A stretch of 32,786 nucleotides of DNA. Source: an uncultured Prevotellaceae bacterium (GTDB taxonomy: Bacteria; Bacteroidota; Bacteroidia; Bacteroidales; Bacteroidaceae). The notes under the pieces are model-generated. The model had not been told where the DNA came from. It did not search any database and saw only the letters and a list, made by a program, of their open reading frames with translations. Shown piece after piece: positions 31,849-32,786 of this stretch. The position numbers and the translations under genes were made by a program. How positions within the stretch are numbered: the first letter of the stretch is position 1; every line of letters begins with the position of its first letter. The stretch is from positions 1-32,786 of the forward strand of contig OMWH01000027.1 of NCBI GenBank assembly GCA_900314755.1. Reading direction: 5' to 3'.

Positions 31849-32198
31849 TCATCTGACCGCCAGCTCGCTAATTCGTCAGTTGCAACTGACGAATTGGCTT
31901 CGATGATGTTCCATGCCCCATAAAATGTACGCATGTTCTTGAGATTGGTCTCGCTAAACCCACGTAAGCCAGGTAACTCCAACCTTAGCCGTTCACTTAT
32001 ACGCTTCAAGGCTCCTGTACCCCACTTCTTATTGCGGGTATTCTCGGAGATATACCTGCCCACGCCATAATACAGTGCAAGCTGCTCTTGATTGCCCCCT
32101 TTAACGGCACGAGCCTGACTTTGCAGGATTGCCGTCTTAATGGTCTGCACGGCAACGCTCAGTTCCGATGCTAATTGTATGTTACCAGTATTACTCAT
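31719..32198 (-). pseudogene. Truncated DUF1016 (YhcG-like PDDEXK nuclease) N-terminal domain
   Basis: The frame from ATG 32198 (MSNTGNIQLASEL) has 159 residues. Residues up to about 105 match the DUF1016 N-terminal domain: ALYYGVGRYISENTRNKKWG, GALKRISERLRLELPGLRGF, SETNLKNMRTFYGAW. After NSSVATDELASWRSDEPSVHLQ the homology stops and the frame continues as a hydrophobic tail (GKWILLVILLIWAL...) that is an out-of-frame reading of another gene's end. The C-terminal PDDEXK nuclease domain is missing, so the gene is most likely dead. Confidence 0.75.
31870..31895. repeat. 26-bp perfect palindrome in the DUF1016 fragment
   Basis: AATTCGTCAGTTG followed directly by its exact complement; after one mismatch two more base pairs extend it. 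In frame it encodes NSSVATDEL in the linker after the DUF1016 domain. Confidence 0.8.
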
Positions 32199-32227
32199 AT
32201 TCACAATTTCTTTCGAATGAATTACCC

Positions 32228-32572
32228 CTATTTTATCGGTCTGTTCCCAACAATAGTCGTGATACTCCACTTGACCACTTTTATTATTGCAAAACATAAT
32301 ATCGATTGTAATAGTATATTTGTTGGTAAAGAGATGAATATGAAGTTGGGTAATTCACGATATTCAAGATAAAAAGGAAGATTGTCGTTTAATAACGATA
32401 GTGGGAGACTTAGTATGTGTTGTAATATAAAAAAGAGAACTCTTGCAATGTCTGGAGATTTTGAATCCGACATTGATAAGAATACTATCATAATGAATAC
32501 AAGTATATCAATGGAAAATATTACTATTGATATTTTTATACATGTATAAATAAAACTTTTGAAATTTTGCAT
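32228..32572 (-). CDS. Small three-helix membrane protein, unknown
   Basis: A 114-residue, AT-rich protein with hydrophobic segments at about 9-34, 43-61 and 78-104. No signal-peptide cleavage site and no family recognised. It lies 30 bp after the ankyrin-repeat gene and 29 bp before the DUF1016 fragment, with no promoter box of its own, so it is probably co-transcribed with the ankyrin gene. Small multi-helix proteins beside toxins are often immunity proteins; this is only a possibility here. Confidence 0.6.
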   Translation of the reverse strand: MQNFKSFIYTCIKISIVIFSIDILVFIMIVFLSMSDSKSPDIARVLFFILQHILSLPLSLLNDNLPFYLEYRELPNFIFISLPTNILLQSILCFAIIKVVKWSITTIVGNRPIK

Positions 32573-32602
32573 AGATGAATAATTGGTTTAATGATAATAT
32601 GC

Positions 32603-32786
32603 TTATAGACAAATACAAATAGAGAATATAGCTGGAACTAATTTCATGACAATATTGTTTTCAATGACCCTTTCGTCCACTTCCTCTTTCAAAAGAATTT
32701 TTACCATATCAGAATCTTCAATTTGTTCTGCAAAATCAATAGGTGATCGACTGGCTTTATTTTTATTGTATGCATCAGCACCATAT
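32603..32786 (-). CDS. C-terminus of an ankyrin-repeat protein, cut by window edge
   Basis: The last 60 residues of a minus-strand gene. The peptide YGADAYNKNKASRSPIDFAE followed by QIEDSDMVKILLKEE is a terminal ankyrin repeat (GAD...N..G.SPIDFA pattern, then a helix ending in IL). The tail VPAIFSICICL ends at a TAA at 32605-32603. Ankyrin-repeat proteins are common in Bacteroidota accessory loci, some as immunity proteins. Confidence 0.7.
   Translation of the reverse strand, partial: YGADAYNKNKASRSPIDFAEQIEDSDMVKILLKEEVDERVIENNIVMKLVPAIFSICICL

Overview
This window looks like a chromosome segment from a member of the Bacteroidota, most likely a Prevotella/Segatella-type gut or oral anaerobe. 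The evidence is the repeated promoter signature TAnnTTTG with TTTG about 19-21 bp upstream, several lineage-typical families (DUF4421, a type IX secretion plug protein, a periplasmic-propeller regulator, TonB-dependent receptors) and surface-type lipoproteins. Genus assignment is inference from gene style, not from a marker gene.

Positions 1-10615 carry most of an anaerobic-type cobalamin (B12) pathway in three transcription units. A minus-strand unit encodes CobJ-CbiC, CobL (CbiE-CbiT) and CbiG-CobM, three two-enzyme fusions covering corrin-ring methylation, contraction and methyl migration. A plus-strand unit (cobU-cobT-cobS) activates cobinamide and attaches the lower ligand. A second minus-strand unit (cbiA-cobQ-cbiB) does side-chain amidation and aminopropanol attachment. 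The first two units diverge from one 39-bp palindromic promoter. cbiA is split into two overlapping frames exactly at its ATPase/glutaminase domain boundary. CbiD, the precorrin-2 methyltransferase, the precorrin-6 reductase and the corrinoid adenosyltransferase are not in the window.

Positions 10672-16322 are a B12-riboswitch-controlled uptake operon: a BtuB-like TonB receptor, a CbiK-like cobaltochelatase built as a lipoprotein with an acidic export tag, and a second BtuB-like receptor. The layout suggests tetrapyrrole or corrinoid chemistry at the cell surface; this is the most interesting locus here.

Positions 16418-22546 form a plus-strand run of tightly overlapping housekeeping genes (membrane protein, hisB, Gfo/Idh/MocA oxidoreductase, DUF4421, YkvA, FAD-dependent dehydrogenase), closed by a terminator. 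rpiB and tkt follow on the minus strand, pepD on the plus strand, then a membrane-anchored AraC-type regulator without a kinase domain, and the type IX secretion plug protein on the minus strand.

From about 30600 the window becomes accessory: a DUF4160-DUF2442 pair, then a visibly AT-rich minus-strand stretch with a truncated DUF1016 nuclease-family gene, an out-of-frame gene tail, two small unknown proteins and the end of an ankyrin-repeat gene. This resembles a decayed toxin/immunity or defence island.

A theme across the window is short degenerate tandem repeats that sit in intergenic spacers and, in frame, inside enzyme loops and inter-domain linkers (cobL twice, the cobJ-cbiC linker, the FAD dehydrogenase). 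One of them creates the cobL start codon.
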